Source of the DNA: Solitalea longa
GTDB taxonomy: Bacteria; Bacteroidota; Bacteroidia; Sphingobacteriales; Sphingobacteriaceae
Length of the DNA: 64,000 nt
NCBI RefSeq assembly: GCF_002920915.1
Contig: NZ_PQVF01000004.1
Span: 310,001 to 374,000 of the forward strand
Direction: 5' to 3'
Shown here one piece after another: positions 52,918-61,583 of the stretch. A program made the position numbers and the translations under genes. The notes under the pieces are model-generated. The model saw only the letters and a program-made list of their open reading frames with translations, made no database searches and had not been told where the DNA came from. Numbering within the stretch: position 1 is the first letter of the stretch; every line of letters starts with the position of its first letter.

Positions 52918-55383
52918 CTACTCATATACATAAATTCGTTTAACCCGCTGCGAAATACCAGTAAGTACCTCATACGGAATGGTTCCGATTTTTTCTGCGA
53001 GTTCTTCCACCCTCAATTCATCATTAAATACAATCACCTCGTCGGTTTCTTTGCAATCAACCCCGGTAACATCCAACATCAGCATATCCATGCAAACCGT
53101 ACCAATAACCGGCACCCTATGTCCATTAACCAGCATTTCGCCTGCTCCATAGCCCAATTTACGACTGTATCCGTCGGCATAACCCAATTTTACAGTAGCA
53201 ATTCTTGAGGGCTTTGTAATCAATCCCCTGCGATTATAGCTTACTGTATCACCAGGAACAAGATCTTTGATCTGGGTGATGGTGGTCTTCAAAGTACCAA
53301 TTGGTTGTAAAAGGCGATTATTCTTTACCGCGCTATCAATTCCGTAAACACCCAAACCTAAACGAACCATATCCAGATGCGCCTCCGGATGTCTGGAGAT
53401 ACCGGCAGTATTACAAATATGTTTGATAAATGAATACCCCAGAGCCTTCTCCAACTTTTCACAAACTCGTTTTAATATAGCCAGCTGAGACGCTGTAAAT
53501 CCATCTTCTTCCGCATCTTCACTTGCTGCAAGATGAGAGAAAACAGAGGCTATTTTCAAGTTGGGATATTCCTTTAAAATTTCAAGAAGCTTGTCAATAT
53601 CACCTTCTAAAAACCCCAGCCGGTGCATTCCCGTATCTATTTTCAAATGAATACGATATTCTTTTTTGGTGGATAACGATGATGCAAAGCCAGCAAATTC
53701 ATTCAGTATTCTGAAATTGTAGATTTCGGGTTCGAGATTAGCTTGAACCATGCCCTGAAATGCAGACACATCCGGACTCATCACCATTATCGGCAATTTA
53801 ATTCCGCTCTTGCGAAGCACAATTCCCTCGTCAACATAAGCAACAGCCAGGTAATCAACCTTATGAAACTGTAATACATTGGCAATCTCAAAACTCCCGC
53901 TTCCATAAGAAAAAGCCTTTACCATGGCCATTAATTTGGTTCCGGGTTGAAGCTTCGATTTATAATAGTTTAGGTTTTGAATAAGTGCATTTAAATTGAT
54001 CTCGAATACCGTTTCATGAACTTTTTGTTCCAAAAGTTTGCTGATCTGCTCAAATTCAAACCTGCGGGCTCCTTTTAGCAATATACTTTCATTGTTGTAT
54101 TTAGCAGCAGAAAAATGCTCCAAAAACGAATCAGTATCAGTATAAAACTCTTTCTCCTGTTTAAATAAACCGGCTTGGGAAGAAATTTCCGGACCGATGC
54201 CTATCAGTGTGTCAATTCTAGCTGCATCCAATAATTTGGCAACTTTGACATAAAGGTCTTGCGCTGAAATACCTGACTGAACAATATCCGATAAAATCAA
54301 AGTCCTTTTTGGATGCTGTTGTTGTTGCTTCAAAAAATCGAGCGCAATTTCCAGTGAACCTACATCCGAATTATAACTATCATTAATAATTGTACAATTG
54401 TTAACACCATTGCGAAGTTTCAAGCGCATTTCAATAGGTGCCAGTTCCTTCATTCGCCTTTTAATCTGCTCATGAGGAATATTAAGTGCCAACAAAACAC
54501 ACCAACAAGTAATAGCATTCTTTATTGAAGCTTCATCGCTAAAGGGAATGTCTATTTGTTGCTCTTTGCCATTCACCAGCGCGATTATTCTCGAGTGGTT
54601 AATTTTTTTATCGATTTCCTTTATAAAAACATTAGCCGTTTTGTCGGTAAACGACCAGTTTATTGTTCTTTGAGCGTTTAACGTGCCTTTATAATGAATC
54701 AATTCATCTTTTGGATAGATAAATAGATCTACCGAATCAAAAAGCTTCATCTTTTCATCAAGCTTTTGATTTCGGTCCGAAAATCCTTCATCATGGGCTG
54801 CACCAATATTAGTGAGCACCCCAATGGTAGGACGGATAATCGATTCCAGCACCTGCATCTCATTTGGCCGAGATATACCGGCCTCAAATATGGCCAGGTT
54901 GGCTGAATCGTTCATTTGCCAAACAGATAGCGGCACTCCTATTTGTGAATTATAGCTTTTGGGGCTTCTTACAATTTGATGATCGACAGAAAGCAATTGA
55001 AATAGCCATTCTTTAACAATTGTTTTCCCGTTACTGCCCGTAATACCTATAACCGGATAATTAAACTGTTTGCGGTATTCGGCAGCTAGTTTTTGAAGGG
55101 CACCTAATGTATCATTTACCAACAAAAAATTAACATTAGAAGCAATACTCAGCCATTTTTCTTCGGAAACAACAAAGTTTTTTACTCCTTTTTCAATTAA
55201 TTCTGGAATAAATTCATGACCATTTCGTTGTCCGGACAAAGCAAAAAATAAGGCCTGCTCCGGATGAGTGATTTTACGGCTATCAGTAGCTAGTATTTCT
55301 ATAGTTTGATTTGCATCTGTCAATTCGGACTTAGCATTTAACAGATTAGCAATAGATTGGATTTTATTATTGAAAAGAGGCAT
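52918..55383 (-). CDS. murF-alr: MurF-alanine racemase fusion
   Basis: 821 residues of two joined enzymes. The N-terminal half (about 1-450) is a Mur ligase: VIGITGSNGKTIVKEW is the ATP loop, and it adds D-Ala-D-Ala to UDP-MurNAc-tripeptide. The C-terminal half starts VFEINLNALIQNLNYYKS and contains the PLP Lys in MAMVKAFSYGSG; the late KLGYADGYSRKLG and GTVCMDMLMLDV motifs are alanine racemase. The fusion joins D-Ala supply to its use and is typical of Bacteroidota. It has a -7 box directly before its start codon. Confidence 0.95.
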   Translation of the reverse strand: MPLFNNKIQSIANLLNAKSELTDANQTIEILATDSRKITHPEQALFFALSGQRNGHEFIPELIEKGVKNFVVSEEKWLSIASNVNFLLVNDTLGALQKLAAEYRKQFNYPVIGITGSNGKTIVKEWLFQLLSVDHQIVRSPKSYNSQIGVPLSVWQMNDSANLAIFEAGISRPNEMQVLESIIRPTIGVLTNIGAAHDEGFSDRNQKLDEKMKLFDSVDLFIYPKDELIHYKGTLNAQRTINWSFTDKTANVFIKEIDKKINHSRIIALVNGKEQQIDIPFSDEASIKNAITCWCVLLALNIPHEQIKRRMKELAPIEMRLKLRNGVNNCTIINDSYNSDVGSLEIALDFLKQQQQHPKRTLILSDIVQSGISAQDLYVKVAKLLDAARIDTLIGIGPEISSQAGLFKQEKEFYTDTDSFLEHFSAAKYNNESILLKGARRFEFEQISKLLEQKVHETVFEINLNALIQNLNYYKSKLQPGTKLMAMVKAFSYGSGSFEIANVLQFHKVDYLAVAYVDEGIVLRKSGIKLPIMVMSPDVSAFQGMVQANLEPEIYNFRILNEFAGFASSLSTKKEYRIHLKIDTGMHRLGFLEGDIDKLLEILKEYPNLKIASVFSHLAASEDAEEDGFTASQLAILKRVCEKLEKALGYSFIKHICNTAGISRHPEAHLDMVRLGLGVYGIDSAVKNNRLLQPIGTLKTTITQIKDLVPGDTVSYNRRGLITKPSRIATVKLGYADGYSRKLGYGAGEMLVNGHRVPVIGTVCMDMLMLDVTGVDCKETDEVIVFNDELRVEELAEKIGTIPYEVLTGISQRVKRIYVYE

Positions 55384-55390
55384 AGTGCAA

Positions 55391-55398
55391 CAAATATA
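55391..55398 (-). promoter_or_regulatory. -7 box directly in front of murF-alr
   Basis: On the minus strand TATATTTG is an exact TAnnTTTG box, seven bases before the ATG at 55383. Initiation from it would give almost no leader. No -33 TTG was found. Confidence 0.35.
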
Positions 55399-55492
55399 GA
55401 GAATGGCTCCATAGTTAAAAGCTTAATTTAAGAAAAGAGTAAATCGAAAAGCATTCTTCAAAATTTCGATAACGATTCTCTATTTTCGCCTT

Positions 55493-55984
55493 ATGCTACA
55501 TGATGAATCACCTAAAAAGCGCCTCACCAATCCTAAAATAGCCCTTGAAAAAGCTGCAAAGTTTTGCGCTTATCAGGAAAGGAGCCAACAGGAGGTACGA
55601 AACAAATTATATGAATGGGGATTATGGACTGACGCTGTTGAAGAAATCATAAGCGATCTGATCATTAATAACTTCATCAATGAAGAGCGTTTTTCCAAAG
55701 CTTATTCGCTGGGAAAATTCAGAATGAAACAATGGGGGCGTATAAAAATTAAACAAGGCTTGAAATTGAAAGGCGTATCAGAAAACCTGATCAAAAAAGG
55801 TTTGGCCAGCATTAATGCCGAAGATTATGAACAAACATTGATACAGCTTTATGTAAAGCGAGCCGGACAGGAAAAAGAAAGTGATACCTATAAACGAAAA
55901 TTCAAGCTTTCACAATACCTGATTTCGCGTGGTTTTGAAAGCGATTTAGTATGGGAAGTGATCAATGAGCATTTAAAAAAGTAA
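55493..55984 (+). CDS. recX: regulatory protein RecX
   Basis: 163 residues, three tandem three-helix repeats as in RecX (KFCAYQERSQQEVRNKLYEW, INNFINEERFSKAYSLGKF, VKRAGQEKESDTYKRKFKLSQYLISRGFE). It binds RecA filaments and limits recombination. recA itself is not here. A TATTTTCG sequence 17 bases upstream is a near match to the -7 consensus. Confidence 0.88.
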   Translation: MLHDESPKKRLTNPKIALEKAAKFCAYQERSQQEVRNKLYEWGLWTDAVEEIISDLIINNFINEERFSKAYSLGKFRMKQWGRIKIKQGLKLKGVSENLIKKGLASINAEDYEQTLIQLYVKRAGQEKESDTYKRKFKLSQYLISRGFESDLVWEVINEHLKK

Positions 55985-56076
55985 AAAAATAGTTTTTTAT
56001 AAAATTTTCTTACGCTGATTATAAAACGCTTAGGAGCCAAACCTTCTTTCTGCGAACAAAAAATATAAAATCGGTA

Positions 56077-56106
56077 TTGACAGAACTTAGATATTCTCTA
56101 TATTTG
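56077..56106 (+). promoter_or_regulatory. promoter of the tRNA cluster
   Basis: TTG (56077-56079), 19-base spacer and TATATTTG (56099-56106), exact match, 30 bases before the first tRNA. Confidence 0.7.
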
Positions 56107-56136
56107 CAGTCCCAAAAGCAATCAGGGGTAATAAAA

Positions 56137-56209
56137 GCGAAAGTAGCTCAGTTGGTAGAGCACAACCTTGCCAAGGTTGGGGTCGCGAGTTCGAATCTCG
56201 TCTTTCGCT
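56137..56209 (+). tRNA. tRNA-Gly (anticodon GCC), copy 1
   Basis: 73 bases without encoded CCA. Acceptor GCGAAAG/CTTTCGC, D-stem GCTC/GAGC, anticodon stem CAACC/GGTTG with loop TTGCCAA (anticodon GCC), T-loop TTCGAAT. Discriminator T. Confidence 0.97.
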
Positions 56210-56252
56210 CTAAAAGAAAACGTTCTTTTACAGTCTTACAAAAATTAAAAAA

Positions 56253-56325
56253 GCGAAAGTAGCTCAGTTGGTAGAGCACAACCTTGCCAAGGTTGGGGTC
56301 GCGAGTTCGAATCTCGTCTTTCGCT
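56253..56325 (+). tRNA. tRNA-Gly (GCC), copy 2
   Basis: Identical to copy 1; the repeat period is 116 bases and the spacer is also conserved. Confidence 0.97.
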
Positions 56326-56368
56326 CTCAAAGAAAACGTTCTTTTACAGTCTTACAAAAATTAAAAAA

Positions 56369-56441
56369 GCGAAAGTAGCTCAGTTGGTAGAGCACAACCT
56401 TGCCAAGGTTGGGGTCGCGAGTTCGAATCTCGTCTTTCGCT
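56369..56441 (+). tRNA. tRNA-Gly (GCC), copy 3
   Basis: Identical in sequence and period (116) to copy 2, including the AAAGAAAACGTTCTTTT spacer part. Confidence 0.97.
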
Positions 56442-56484
56442 CTCAAAGAAAACGTTCTTTTACAGTCTTACAAAAATTAAAAAA

Positions 56485-56557
56485 GCGAAAGTAGCTCAGT
56501 TGGTAGAGCACAACCTTGCCAAGGTTGGGGTCGCGAGTTCGAATCTCGTCTTTCGCT
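56485..56557 (+). tRNA. tRNA-Gly (GCC), copy 4
   Basis: Fourth tandem copy, identical body; the spacer downstream then changes to lead into tRNA-Leu. Confidence 0.97.
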
Positions 56558-56573
56558 CTCTTTTAACAAGGCT

Positions 56574-56658
56574 GCCTTGGTGGTGGAACTGGTAGACACG
56601 CAGGACTTAAAATCCTGTGGCCGTTAAGGCCGTGCGGGTTCGATTCCCGCCTGAGGTA
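56574..56658 (+). tRNA. tRNA-Leu (anticodon TAA), copy 1
   Basis: About 85 bases with a long variable arm (TGGCCGTTAAGGCCGT), anticodon loop CTTAAAA (TAA) on stem CAGGA/TCCTG, T-stem GCGGG/CCCGC. Acceptor GCCTTGG pairs with CTGAGGT using G-U pairs. Exact ends are uncertain by one base. Confidence 0.93.
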
Positions 56659-56719
56659 CAAATTTCGGAAACGTCCGAGATTTAAAGAGCTTGAAAGACA
56701 GCTCTTATTTAATTTTAAT

Positions 56720-56792
56720 GCGAAAGTAGCTCAGTTGGTAGAGCACAACCTTGCCAAGGTTGGGGTCGCGAGTTCGAATCTCGTCTTTCGCT
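56720..56792 (+). tRNA. tRNA-Gly (GCC), copy 5
   Basis: Same 73-base sequence as the tandem copies but in a different context, between the two tRNA-Leu genes. Confidence 0.97.
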
Positions 56793-56826
56793 CTTAATTG
56801 TTCTTACAATTATTGGGTAAGTACCC

Positions 56827-56911
56827 GCCCTGGTGGTGGAACTGGTAGACACGCAGGACTTAAAATCCTGTGGCCGTTAAGGCCGTGCGGGTTCGATTCC
56901 CGCCTGGGGTA
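56827..56911 (+). tRNA. tRNA-Leu (TAA), copy 2
   Basis: Same body as copy 1 except that base pair 4:69 of the acceptor is C-G (GCCCTGG/CTGGGGT) rather than T-A. Ends uncertain by one base. Confidence 0.94.
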
Positions 56912-56924
56912 CAAAATCAAAGTT

Positions 56925-56957
56925 AAATGCTTGTAAATCAAAAGTTTACAAGCATTT
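56925..56957 (+). terminator. terminator of the tRNA cluster
   Basis: AAATGCTTGTAAA (56925-56937) and TTTACAAGCATTT (56945-56957), perfect 13-bp stem with 7-base loop, then CTTATTTAT. Confidence 0.85.
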
Positions 56958-57096
56958 CTTATTTATGGGTACAACATAGGTAAAACATTTCTGAATTATC
57001 TATTTACCTGCCACTCAAAGAATTTAAAGAACCTTCTGCTTCGTTGCTCAATTCAATGACCAATCCATAGAGGACTGGCAGTTTTACTTCGATAAA

Positions 57097-57822
57097 CTAT
57101 TTTACTCTCCAATTAGCATCCCAACCAAAAGTATTAATAGCTTTCTCGCTAGAGAGTGATATATCAGCCTCGGCAACATTGTAAATACCGGTTTGGCCCT
57201 TTGTGACAGCCATTTCAGCAGCTTTCGCCGCTGCTTCAACATGAACCGAAGCTGGTGCAATTGCTGCATCAAAACCCGTTTTAGGACCGTAAAAAAGGCC
57301 GTAACGCAATACTATACCCTCAACTCCTGATTCTATTACTTGTCTTTCTAAATTTCGAACGCCATCCGCTGTTTCTCCATATACTGGATCTGTAAACGGT
57401 AAAAGTGGGTCTCCTTCTACATGTGGGGTTGGTCCTTCATCATAAATAAAAGAAATACTTTGAGCAATGATACGCTTACACCCAGCACTAACACCAGCCT
57501 CTACTAAATTTTTTGTGCCTTCAGTTCTTAGGCGAGCATTACGAACCAATGCTGCAGCCATTTCTTTGCCGTCAAGCGCATACGGCAGGTCAGTAAGTTG
57601 AATAATAATAACTTCAGGTTTAATATTAGAAATAATTTCCTTTAGCTTCCCTGCTTCATAAACATCTATTACAACAGGTTCAGCACCCATTTTTTGAATA
57701 ATTGAAACTTTGTCTTTAGAACGTGTAGTTCCATAGACTTTCCACCCATTTTTAACCAATAAAGGTGTTAGAACTTGACCGATTGCTCCAGTAGCTCCTG
57801 CTAAAAAAATTGTTTTTGACAT
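57097..57822 (-). CDS. NAD-dependent epimerase/dehydratase-like protein
   Basis: 241 residues. Rossmann loop GATGAIGQ at the N-terminus, IAQSISFIYDEGP with the Ser of the site, and VLRYGLFYGPKTGF. Comparable SDR proteins (NmrA/epimerase) run to 290-300 residues; here the stretch after the GP motif is shortened, going straight to HVEAAAKAAEMAVTKGQTGIYNVAE. It would bind NAD(P) and act on a sugar or carbonyl; substrate unknown. It lies 62 bases downstream of a small DNA-binding gene. Confidence 0.8.
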   Translation of the reverse strand: MSKTIFLAGATGAIGQVLTPLLVKNGWKVYGTTRSKDKVSIIQKMGAEPVVIDVYEAGKLKEIISNIKPEVIIIQLTDLPYALDGKEMAAALVRNARLRTEGTKNLVEAGVSAGCKRIIAQSISFIYDEGPTPHVEGDPLLPFTDPVYGETADGVRNLERQVIESGVEGIVLRYGLFYGPKTGFDAAIAPASVHVEAAAKAAEMAVTKGQTGIYNVAEADISLSSEKAINTFGWDANWRVK

Positions 57823-57883
57823 AGCTTTGATTTTTGTTCTGAATAATATCAGCTGTTACTTTACTTTCAAGTTGTTACTAAAA

Positions 57884-58060
57884 TTATTTAGCTTGCCAGT
57901 AGCAACGTTTTGGAGAAACAATTGCTTCTTCTTCTTTTAACTGTTTCATAGCCTTATCAACAACTTTACGGTCCAAACCTGTTATTTCTACTATTTTCCC
58001 AGCATTTAAAGGAGAACCATCCTTTTTCATAGCGTCTAAAACTTGTTCTTTTGCATCCAT
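57884..58060 (-). CDS. small winged-helix DNA-binding protein
   Basis: 58 residues from the ATG at 58060; an in-frame TTG three codons earlier is unlikely. [19 protein letters not shown] then [31 protein letters not shown] is a compact winged-helix with a recognition helix and a wing ending in Arg/Tyr/Trp. Such single-domain proteins often act as repressors. It is transcribed together with the epimerase-like gene, so may control it. Confidence 0.75.
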   Translation of the reverse strand: MDAKEQVLDAMKKDGSPLNAGKIVEITGLDRKVVDKAMKQLKEEEAIVSPKRCYWQAK

Positions 58061-58085
58061 AATTATCAATAATTAAATTGGACAA

Positions 58086-58156
58086 GGGTTGACGGACTTT
58101 TTGCCCTTCGTCTACGCTCAGGGAGACCATGGCCTTGGCAAAAAGTAGAACAATCC
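58086..58156. repeat. GC-rich inverted repeat with a CCCTTCG...CTCAGGG core
   Basis: GGGTTGACGGACTTTTTGCC (58086-58105) and GGCAAAAAGTAGAACAATCC (58137-58156) are complementary at about 15 of 20 positions, perfect in the inner ten. The loop holds CCTTCGTCTACGCTCAGGGA. More GC-rich than the flanks; no T-run follows, so unlikely to be a terminator alone. Confidence 0.6.
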
Positions 58157-58314
58157 GCAGCCTGATCGACTAGCAGGCGAGCCTACGCCCATAAGCAAAC
58201 ATTTTATTGATATAATTTAAGCTTTTATTCTCAATTTCGCAGCCTGTTGGGGCCTAATAACTTACATCAGATTGCACACTATCCGAGTTTACAATCTTTA
58301 AGTTTATCACAAAA

Positions 58315-59073
58315 ATGGAACTTATTATACTTTGTAGCTTTGCCTTTCTTGCAGGTTTTATTGATTCGATCGTTGGTGGTGGTGGACTAATTCAAACCCC
58401 TGCCCTGCTGCTGTCACTTCCCAAAGTACCAATCCCAACCCTCCTTGGAACCGGAAAAATTCCTTCATTAACTGGAACCAGCGTTGCTGCATGGCAATAC
58501 AGTAAACGTGTGCAGTTTAATGTTAAGGTTTTGATTTCAGTTGCGATTTGTGCGTTGATCGCTGCTTACCTTGGCGCCCAAACAGTAAGTCTGCTCAACA
58601 GCAAAGTTCTAAAACCATTGATCCTGTTTATTCTAATTGCAATAGCCATTTACACTTATTTGAAAAAAGACCTTGGGAACTCAGAATCAAAAGAAATCCC
58701 TGAAAAGAAAATGATTATATATGGCGGTTTGATTGGATTGATCATCGGTTTCTACGATGGTTTTTTCGGTCCTGGTACCGGCAGCTTTTTCGTTTTGGCC
58801 TTTATTCTGGTTTTAGGACTGGATTTTCTAAACGCCTCGGCCTATGCAAAAGTGGTAAACTGCGTCACCAATATTGCCGCCCTTTCGGCATTTGTTTTTA
58901 ATAAACAGGTGCTGTATCATGTGGCCTTACCCATGGCTGTTTGCAATATGGCCGGAGGACTTATTGGCAGCAAGCTGGCTTTGTCGAAAGGCAATGATTT
59001 TATCCGAAAATTCTTTCTGTTTGTTATTTGTTTGCTGATCATTCGTTATGCATATGATGTTTTTTGGAAGTAG
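58315..59073 (+). CDS. TauE/SafE (TSUP)-family transporter
   Basis: 252 residues, about eight membrane segments, with FLAGFIDSIVGGGGLIQTPALLL at the start and a second, inverted repeat GLIIGFYDGFFGPGTGSFFVLAFILVLG in the second half, the signature of the TSUP family. Members export sulfite, sulfoacetate or related anions. The substrate is not known. Monocistronic. Confidence 0.9.
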   Translation: MELIILCSFAFLAGFIDSIVGGGGLIQTPALLLSLPKVPIPTLLGTGKIPSLTGTSVAAWQYSKRVQFNVKVLISVAICALIAAYLGAQTVSLLNSKVLKPLILFILIAIAIYTYLKKDLGNSESKEIPEKKMIIYGGLIGLIIGFYDGFFGPGTGSFFVLAFILVLGLDFLNASAYAKVVNCVTNIAALSAFVFNKQVLYHVALPMAVCNMAGGLIGSKLALSKGNDFIRKFFLFVICLLIIRYAYDVFWK

Positions 59074-59293
59074 TTTTTGATCAAAGGTCAGGAAAAAACT
59101 ACATTCTTTATTGCACCTTCTGGCGTAATAACATTTTAACAAAACATCTTTTTGGCTATAAACGTTTTTTACATAAAATGCTAACCCAACTTAAATTCTA
59201 TTAAGTTTTAATTATCAAACATTTAACTATTAATATCTCATCATTTTTACCATCTATTGACTGTAAAAGCATTTCTTTACAAAACCAAATACC

Positions 59294-59301
59294 TATCTTT
59301 G
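59294..59301 (+). promoter_or_regulatory. -7 box of mnmA
   Basis: TATCTTTG, exact TAnnTTTG box followed by C, 14 bases before the ATG at 59316. The -33 region (AAAAGCATTTC) holds no clear TTG. Confidence 0.5.
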
Positions 59302-59315
59302 CCGTTTGAAAAAAT

Positions 59316-60401
59316 ATGAGTAAGCACGGAAGAATATTAGTAGCCATGAGTGGAGGTATCGATAGTTCGGTAGCTTCAATTATGCTGCATGAACAAGGCT
59401 ATGAAGTAATTGGCCTTACCATGAAAACCTGGGATTATGCATCTTCTGGCTCCTCTTCAAAAGAAACCGGTTGTTGCAGTCTCGACTCAATTAACGATGC
59501 ACGTTCTTTGGCGGTTGAATATGGTTTTCCTCATTATATTTTAGATATCCGTGAGGAGTTCGGCAATTTTGTAATTGATAATTTTGTTGAAGAATATTTA
59601 GCCGGCCGTACTCCCAACCCTTGCGTTTTATGCAATACTCATATTAAGTGGGAAGCGTTGATGAAACGTGCCGATAAATTGGATTGTGAGTTTATTGCAA
59701 CTGGTCATTACGCTCAAATTCGCCAGGAGAATGATCGCTATGTGGTTTCCAAAGGATTGGATAACAACAAGGATCAGTCTTACGTTTTATGGGGCGTTTC
59801 TCAATATAATTTAAGCAGAACAAAACTCCCATTAGGTGGTTTCCGTAAAACAGAGATCCGCCAAATGGCAATGGATATGGGCCAGATTGATTTGGCCAAT
59901 AAAAGCGAGAGCTATGAAATCTGCTTTGTTCCTGATAACGACTATCGCTCTTTCCTGAAACATCGCGTTCCGGATTTAGAAGATCGCGTTGACGGCGGCG
60001 ACTTCGTGCTTACTGATGGACGTAAAGTAGGAAAACATAAAGGATATCCATTTTACACCATTGGCCAGCGTAAAGGTTTAGGAATTGCTTTGGGTGAACC
60101 TGTTTTCGTAACCCGAATTATTCCTGAAACAAATACAGTAGTTTTGGGCCGTGAAGAAGACTTACATAAATCGCAAGCCTTTGTACGTAATCATAACCTG
60201 ATAAAATATGCGTCTATTAAAGAACCTTTAGAAGCAGTGACTAAGATCAGGTATAAAGATGCCGGCGCAATGAGCTCAATTGTTGAAGACGGAGATTTGA
60301 TAAAAGTTAATTTCGAGCATTCTGTTTCAGCTATTGCTCCGGGACAATCCGCAGTATTTTATGAAGGTGAAGACTTGATTGGAGGCGGATTTCTGTGTTA
60401 A
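59316..60401 (+). CDS. mnmA: tRNA 2-thiouridylase MnmA
   Basis: 361 residues. P-loop AMSGGIDSSVAS, NPCVLCN and YEICFVPDN supply the two redox Cys needed to form the persulfide and thiolate tRNA, and FYTIGQRKGLG is the tRNA/U34 part. It adds sulfur to U34 of tRNA-Lys/Glu/Gln in the cytoplasm. It has its own -7 box and no close partner. Confidence 0.95.
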   Translation: MSKHGRILVAMSGGIDSSVASIMLHEQGYEVIGLTMKTWDYASSGSSSKETGCCSLDSINDARSLAVEYGFPHYILDIREEFGNFVIDNFVEEYLAGRTPNPCVLCNTHIKWEALMKRADKLDCEFIATGHYAQIRQENDRYVVSKGLDNNKDQSYVLWGVSQYNLSRTKLPLGGFRKTEIRQMAMDMGQIDLANKSESYEICFVPDNDYRSFLKHRVPDLEDRVDGGDFVLTDGRKVGKHKGYPFYTIGQRKGLGIALGEPVFVTRIIPETNTVVLGREEDLHKSQAFVRNHNLIKYASIKEPLEAVTKIRYKDAGAMSSIVEDGDLIKVNFEHSVSAIAPGQSAVFYEGEDLIGGGFLC

Positions 60402-60476
60402 TTTAAAGCAATTTACATTATCTGAATAATTACTTATTAACCAAATTTATAACCTAAACATAAGAAGTACCATATT

Positions 60477-61451
60477 ATGTCTAACGAATTAGAACACATT
60501 CACTGCCTTATCATTGGCTCTGGCCCTGCAGGTTATACTGCTGCGATTTATGCGGCCCGTGCGGATTTAAAACCAGTTATGTATACAGGTTTACAACCGG
60601 GTGGACAATTGACTACTACAACAGAAGTTGAAAATTTCCCTGGATATCCTGATGGCACCCATGGCCCAGAGATGATGGAAGACTTTAAAAAACAAGCTGA
60701 ACGCTTTGGTGCTGAAGTTCGTTTCGGCATTGTTACAGCCGTTGATTTTTCGTCATTGCCTCACAAAGTAACACTTGATGACGGCAAACAAGTTACTGCT
60801 GATGCGGTAATTATTTCAACCGGTGCTTCTGCTAAATGGCTGGGATTACCATCAGAAGAGAAATACAACGGTTTTGGAGTTTCAGCATGTGCAGTATGTG
60901 ATGGATTTTTCTTCCGTAAGCAAGATGTTGCAATAGTTGGTGCGGGCGATACTGCAGCAGAAGAAGCTACTTATCTTTCGAAACTTTGTAATAAAGTATA
61001 TATGATTGTTCGTAAAGGCGAAATGCGTGCTTCAAAAGCAATGCAACACCGTGTTATGAACACTCCTAATATTGAAGTATTGTTCCATTCTGAAACCAAA
61101 GAAATTTTGGGAGACGGACAAAATGTTACCGGTGCATTAATTAAAAATAACGAAACCGGTACAGAAACAACGATCAATGTTACAGGTTTCTTTGTGGCTA
61201 TTGGCCATAAACCTAACACTGACGTGTTTAAGGGATGGATCGACATGGATGAAAACGGTTATATTATTACCAAACCTGGCAGCACTAAAACCAATGTAGA
61301 AGGTGTGTTTGCTGCAGGTGACGTTCAAGACCATATTTACCGTCAGGCTGTAACAGCTGCTGGTTCGGGCTGTATGGCAGCATTGGATGCTGAACGTTAC
61401 ATTGCAACAAAAGAACATAGCTCTATTTATGTTGAAGAATTAAGCAATTAA
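60477..61451 (+). CDS. trxB: thioredoxin reductase
   Basis: 324 residues. GSGPAGYTAAIYAARADL FAD site, catalytic CAVCD disulfide (about residues 139-142), NADPH-binding VGAGDTAAEEA and AAGDVQDHIYRQAVTAAGSG. It reduces thioredoxin using NADPH. It lies 76 bases after mnmA. A terminator follows. Confidence 0.96.
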   Translation: MSNELEHIHCLIIGSGPAGYTAAIYAARADLKPVMYTGLQPGGQLTTTTEVENFPGYPDGTHGPEMMEDFKKQAERFGAEVRFGIVTAVDFSSLPHKVTLDDGKQVTADAVIISTGASAKWLGLPSEEKYNGFGVSACAVCDGFFFRKQDVAIVGAGDTAAEEATYLSKLCNKVYMIVRKGEMRASKAMQHRVMNTPNIEVLFHSETKEILGDGQNVTGALIKNNETGTETTINVTGFFVAIGHKPNTDVFKGWIDMDENGYIITKPGSTKTNVEGVFAAGDVQDHIYRQAVTAAGSGCMAALDAERYIATKEHSSIYVEELSN

Positions 61452-61471
61452 TTATAAATAAATAATGCGTT

Positions 61472-61500
61472 ACAAAGCCATCATTAATTGATGGCTTTGT
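61472..61500 (+). terminator. terminator of trxB
   Basis: ACAAAGCCATCA (61472-61483) pairs with TGATGGCTTTGT (61489-61500), loop TTAAT, followed by TGTTT. Confidence 0.9.
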
Positions 61501-61583
61501 TGTTTAAACCCCTTCTGGTAGCTATTATTTACTTCACAACCTCATAGTTTTTTATAGATTTGTAGCTTATCAATTACCAATTT

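Noticed and set aside
56137-56557. CRISPR-like regular repeats of 116 bases
   Set aside because: The repeat unit is a complete tRNA-Gly gene plus its spacer. Spacers are almost identical, not unique, and no cas gene is present.
56077-56936. Open frames across the tRNA cluster on both strands
   Set aside because: They are translations of tRNA sequence and have no independent start signals.
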